Assembly: GCA_024349245.1 (NCBI GenBank)
Contig: JALDNG010000048.1
Location: forward strand, 6,661,501-6,725,500
DNA: 64,000 nt
Source of the DNA: Neodontobutis hainanensis
Lineage: Eukaryota > Chordata > Actinopteri > Gobiiformes > Odontobutidae
Reading direction: 5' to 3'
This document shows, one piece after another, positions 59,841 to 64,000 of the stretch. Each line of letters begins with the position of its first letter. Position 1 is the stretch's first letter. Below the pieces are notes generated by a model. It saw nothing but the letters and a program-made list of their open reading frames with translations. It was not told the DNA's origin and made no database searches. The translations under genes and the position numbers were made by a program.

Positions 59841-61347
59841 ACTCAAGGAAGATAACAGATAAAGTGTAGACATATTTGCAAATCCAGACAGATGCCTAAT
59901 GTCAACACAGCAATCCATAAATATAGTAACTGTTCAAGATTACTCGAAGAATGCTTGGGAGATCACCAAGGTCATAGACACAATCTGTCCATTCACTTCT
60001 GGAATCAGATGCATTTGCGAGCTGATCTTTTTATTTATTTAAATTCCCCTATTTAGAAAAGGACATTTGTTAATGTTAGCGGGTGTGTGTGTATGTTTGA
60101 TTTTATAGAGCTATAACTTATGCTGTATTTTTCCAAAGTAAGGCATGCAACAGTGTACAAACTTACAGACTAGACTTTACCATTCCAAATACTTTATGAA
60201 TTAGAATGGCCCACCGACCATCTTAGTTAAGTCTAGTGGGTCTGGAACCCCTCCCACTGAGCCTATATTTTAACCTGACCACAACAACAACAACATTGAC
60301 CAATTAATTAATTAATCTAACACGGGATGGGCTTTATGCAATGACTCCTAAAGTAGTGAAACTTGTCTCATTGACATTGCTTACCACCGCCTTCTGAAAG
60401 TCAAACTTGAATTTATACATTTCCTAAAAAAAATGGTTTAGCCAAGAATTAAATCCTAAACACAGAATTTTTAGCACTGTGGCAAGATCAATAGCAGGTC
60501 CTGACATTGATCTACGGTCTGGGAGTTATTTGAGTGCAAATATTAACTACTCTACTTTCGTCTAGTTAAACAGATCCCTGGTTTGACTGTTTACAGTGAT
60601 ATAACCTTGCTCATAAACAGCTCTAAATTACAGTAATGGGATGAATGTTCAATTTACACATGCTACAAATGACATGGACTTGATCCCTGAGCTGTCTCAC
60701 ATTCAAGCACAATGTGAACTTGTATCTTTATTTTTTTGTTTATTATGTGACCTTTGGTACCCCTGTATCAATTATAATATTTAATAAAGGACACACAATA
60801 GAAAGGCATCATTAAGGCCCCTTTTTATTTATATATATCAGTTTGCTGTCTGCACACATTAGGTCAGGTCAACTCAGATAATTACATGTGTTCTCCCCAA
60901 TCCACGTCAGGCCAGTTCCCACATTTCTGCTCCCCATTTGAAACTACTATCTGCTTTTCTTCTTTTAAGATAATCAGAGAGTACTTTAATAGTAATATTA
61001 ATCTTACAAATCAACTATTAAACTCTAAACATTTGCAGTGCAACTTTATGATATTTAGTTTCTGATGCAAGCACAGCTCTCTGTTGCTGACACACTTCTA
61101 TTGTAATTAAACTGGAGGTCTCTCAAAAGTGGAATACCTCTGGATACATGTAAGCCAGGCCACCCCCAAATGCATGCACATTTGATCTCTCAGAACAGAT
61201 AGGTGCTGAAGTCCGCATTTAAGTTTAAAACAATCTTTACATTTACCTGACACAATCTACAAAACATCCTACTTCTTTGTTAGTGAAGAATGATGACAAC
61301 AAAGAAAATACTTTGGTCTGCTCAGAAAGTGTGGATAAACCAAAGCA
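59841..61347. other. AT-rich non-coding DNA
   Basis: No gene, RNA or dispersed repeat recognised. Confidence 0.45.
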
Positions 61348-61726
61348 CAGGTGTCAAACATGCGGCCTGGGGGCCAAAACAGGCCCGCAAGAGGGTACAA
61401 GCCGGTCCTTTGAATGAATTTAGAAAGTGAGAAAATTACATAAAATACTTTTTTTTTAATAAGCAGTGTCAGTTAGCTACTTTATTGCTTAAAAAAGCCT
61501 TAGCATCAAAACCATATTGTGTGCACGAGTTTATGAAAACATACAAATGAAGGCTTTTGACAACATTAGCCTTTTTCAGTTGCAATTGATGAGAGCACTG
61601 ATATTATAATGTAATTGTACAATATCAGTGCACAAAGGGAAATCCTATTATGTTACTGGTGCCGCCCACTTCAAAACAAATTGGGCTGTTTGTGGGCCCT
61701 GAACTAAAATTAGTTTGACAGTCCTG
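61348..61726. mobile_element. hAT-like MITE (CAGGTGTCAAAC ends)
   Basis: The left end caggtgtcaaacatgcggcc and the right end ..tgtgggccctgaac...gtttgacagtcctg are inverted diverged copies (CAGG-TGTCAAAC versus CAGGACTGTCAAAC), followed inside by gggggccaaaacaggcccgc on the left. This is the signature of a very abundant vertebrate hAT-type element. The interior is AT-rich and non-coding. No 8-bp target duplication is recognisable. Confidence 0.7.
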
Positions 61727-63004
61727 ACCTAGAGGTTTGGATGTAGTTTGCCTCGTTTCTACTAGATGCCACTAAAATATGTACAATTGTTAATACATGT
61801 TTTTGTATACTATTAAAATTATGTTATGCAGAATGCTGTCACTTGATCCATGGATTTTAGAAGGTTAATCCTTTATTCAGTCAGACTGACTGATACAGCG
61901 GGGCTGAGTGCAGTTGCACAAGAAATAATGGTCTAGAGATTGTTTGGATTAAAACAGGAAGTGAAAAAACCAAAGAGTGAAAAGAAAGGAGATATAAAAT
62001 GAGACAAGACAAATATCTCTTTGACATAAAAAAAACGCATTTACTGGTGACTTGTTTTTACAACCTATTTTATAAGGAGTGTAATTCCCCCGTTGTAATG
62101 TCATTCCTGCTTTACTTTTGGCAGAGCACATTTCTAGTTAACATGTCAAACTCAGTCTGTAAATCAGAGCAGCACAGAGGGCAGGGGTTATCTTACCTGC
62201 GGCACATTCGGGGTCAAGTCAGGCAACCAAACCGAACATACCGATGTCTTTCATTCCTTGTTTCAATCTGTAGCGCATTAATCAGCGTTTTTACACAACA
62301 ACTGCCAGTGTCAGTCTGAAGATTTGTGCTCTGTTTGTGGTTGATGAGTCTGGCTGTGGTTAGGATGCTGCACCAGTACCCCAAGTCAAGAAAGAGAAAA
62401 AGTGAAAAAGTGCATGTTAGTGCATACTAATGTGGCCAAACATATGTGAAGTTTTACCGTAAACCCCTTGACATTGGAATTAGCAAAACAGCTTAAAGAT
62501 GCTACAGAAGGAAGGGTTGGTTAATGGATGCAGCTCATTGGAAAGAATGCTAAAATTGCAAATGGTGTAATTGCAACAATTTGAAAAGCCACATGTAAGT
62601 GATGTAAGACTAGGTCACAGAACACAGGGGTTTACTGGAGTCCATTCCTCAGCAGTTCAAGGCTGTTTGGGGCAAAATGCCAATCAAAACAGTTTTGTTT
62701 TTTATAGAGAATGATGAGTCAAGGCCAGACAATATAAAAGAAATGCCCTAGCCATTGACAAATTAATACAAAGCTAAACAATCCTGGAATAACATACCAA
62801 CTGCATTAAGGGAACTTTTAACACAAAACCAATAAAATATGGCTTAAGAGGAACCAGACCTGTGATCACTGAGGTAATATTTCAATGTTATGTTTTATTG
62901 TCACAGTTATGGCTTAATTGGGTGTATTATTTGTGTATTTTCTTGCTGTCTATTATGGACTGTCATTTATGTTGAGTGCAATGTGTTACATGTTGTCTTA
63001 TGTC
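61727..63004. other. AT-rich non-coding DNA
   Basis: No gene recognised. A 106-codon plus-strand frame (61999-62319) shows no family resemblance. The stretch from about 62880 may belong to the LINE end that follows. Confidence 0.4.
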
Positions 63005-63173
63005 TCACATGTTTCTGTTCCTGACCTGCCAGGGACTACAGATCTTAAGCAGCCGTTGGGCTAATTCTGGCATATTAACTTGACCATCCAATTTATTGAC
63101 ATGTTTTTCAATATAAACTGTCCCTTTAAAAAAAAAAAAAAAAAAAAATAATAATAATAATAATAATAATAAA
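63005..63173 (+). mobile_element. LINE 3' end with A-rich/(TAA)n tail
   Basis: Landmarks ccagggactacagatcttaa, gggctaattctggcatatta, tttattgacatg and aaactgtccctttaaa are the 3' untranslated end of a CR1/Rex1-type fish LINE. They are followed by 21 A (63128-63148) and about eight TAA units (63149-63173). No coding part is present. Confidence 0.6.
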
Positions 63174-63719
63174 GTTGTGGAATGTCACAAAGTTAAAACA
63201 CTTCGTTAGCATACATAAGTACAATTCCTAAGTGTCTGTGCTTAAATTAAGTAGATTATAAAAGGGGCACTATTGACCTTTGACTACAAAGCAACACCTT
63301 AAATGCATCATTACGTACCGCAATGGAATCATTTTTAAGCACTACGGATGAGGCTTTTAGAACAAACTGTGTGTGTTTGGCTTTTGCACATATTCTTTTT
63401 ATATGCATCAAAACGTGAGGCAATAAACTGGACAGTACAATAAAGCTGGCTATAAAGATGGCTCCTTAGGTCCAGGTGAACTTTATGCCAAATTTTTAAA
63501 CTGTCACAGTCCAATCCCTCTTTGTGCAGTAAAACTAGATTTTAATGCATTGCTAATTTATAATCATCCACCATCTATTTATTTAAATTATCCAGATCTG
63601 ATTACAGCATGTGTCTCTTACAATTAAAAGACTTCAAACAAGGATACAGTCCTAATGTTTTTAATCATTCCTAATTATTTTATTATTAAAAAAATGTAAT
63701 TGATTTGATATTATTTGTT
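63174..63719. other. AT-rich non-coding DNA
   Basis: Nothing recognised. Confidence 0.5.
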
Positions 63720-63874
63720 GAAGCTGACTCAAATACGTTTTACTGTTATACTTTAAAAGCATGTACTTGAATACTTTCACTTAAGTAAGAATTTTAATGT
63801 AATACTTTTACATATCTACCTCTTTATTTGTACTTTTATTTAAGTAGAGGAATTGAGTACTTCCTCCACCACTG
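63720..63874. mobile_element. hAT-like MITE end
   Basis: Repeated acttaagtaa/actttta motifs (63755-63845) run to the end gaattgagtacttcctccac then cactg (63874). Inverted, it reads CAGTGGTGGAGGAAGTACTC, the terminus of a common fish hAT-type element. The left terminus is not recognisable. Confidence 0.65.
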
Positions 63875-64000
63875 TTCGAGTGTGAACAACTAAGTACAGC
63901 ATTGCAAGCTATTGTTGGCCACAATAAAATTAGTCCATCTGACCTCAGCAGACTGGGTTTAGAAGCAGGAGCTTAAAGACACAGATGCTACAATTTCTAA
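63875..64000. other. Non-coding DNA to window end
   Basis: Nothing recognised in the last 126 bases. Confidence 0.5.

Overview
This is a piece of vertebrate, almost certainly teleost, nuclear DNA. It is AT-rich, has no operons, ribosome-binding sites or compact genes, and is littered with decayed copies of element families typical of ray-finned fish: Tc1-like and hAT-like DNA transposons, a DIRS-type tyrosine-recombinase retrotransposon, LINE 3' ends and several tRNA-derived SINEs. I found no intact protein-coding gene. The long reading frames are low-complexity, antisense to transposons, or inside a minisatellite. The window is best read as intergenic or deep-intronic sequence. Two short segments (55049-55200 and 59301-59383) look like single internal exons, and a third (5529-5618) has good splice signals but no open frame.

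Layout. 1-1.9 kb: unique sequence with one short hairpin. 1.9-3.85 kb: a small terminal-inverted-repeat element, then a DIRS-like element on the minus strand (inverted terminal repeats, ORF1 remnant, tyrosine-recombinase remnant) with an hAT-like element nested inside. 4.7 kb: a long TA microsatellite. 6.4-6.8 kb: a foldback pair. 7.5-8.3 kb: a block that looks like a conserved non-coding element. 8.4-14.2 kb: a SINE and two Tc1-like relics in opposite orientation. 15.14-16.67 kb: the most striking object, a 1.5-kb minisatellite of 19-23 bp units with higher-order periods of 84 and 69 bp, split by a tRNA-derived SINE whose A and B boxes are intact. 16.7-21 kb: repeat mosaics and a Tol2-like hAT MITE. 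23-36.9 kb: many SINE fragments of two families and a LINE polymerase C-terminus. 38.1 kb: a Tc1 deletion derivative with good inverted repeats and TA target sites. 42.2, 51.5 and 52.3 kb: pieces of one LINE family. 58.4 kb: antisense polymerase fragment of the LINE also seen at 33.6 kb. 61.3-63.9 kb: hAT-like and LINE 3' ends.

Nothing here works together as a pathway. The relations are historical: insertions into insertions, deletion derivatives and shared SINE families. Between the repeats are GC-balanced islands with homeodomain-type TAATTA/TTAAT motifs (near 7.6, 12.4, 32.5, 43.1, 52.9 and 59.4 kb) that may be conserved regulatory DNA. That is inference and needs cross-species alignment.
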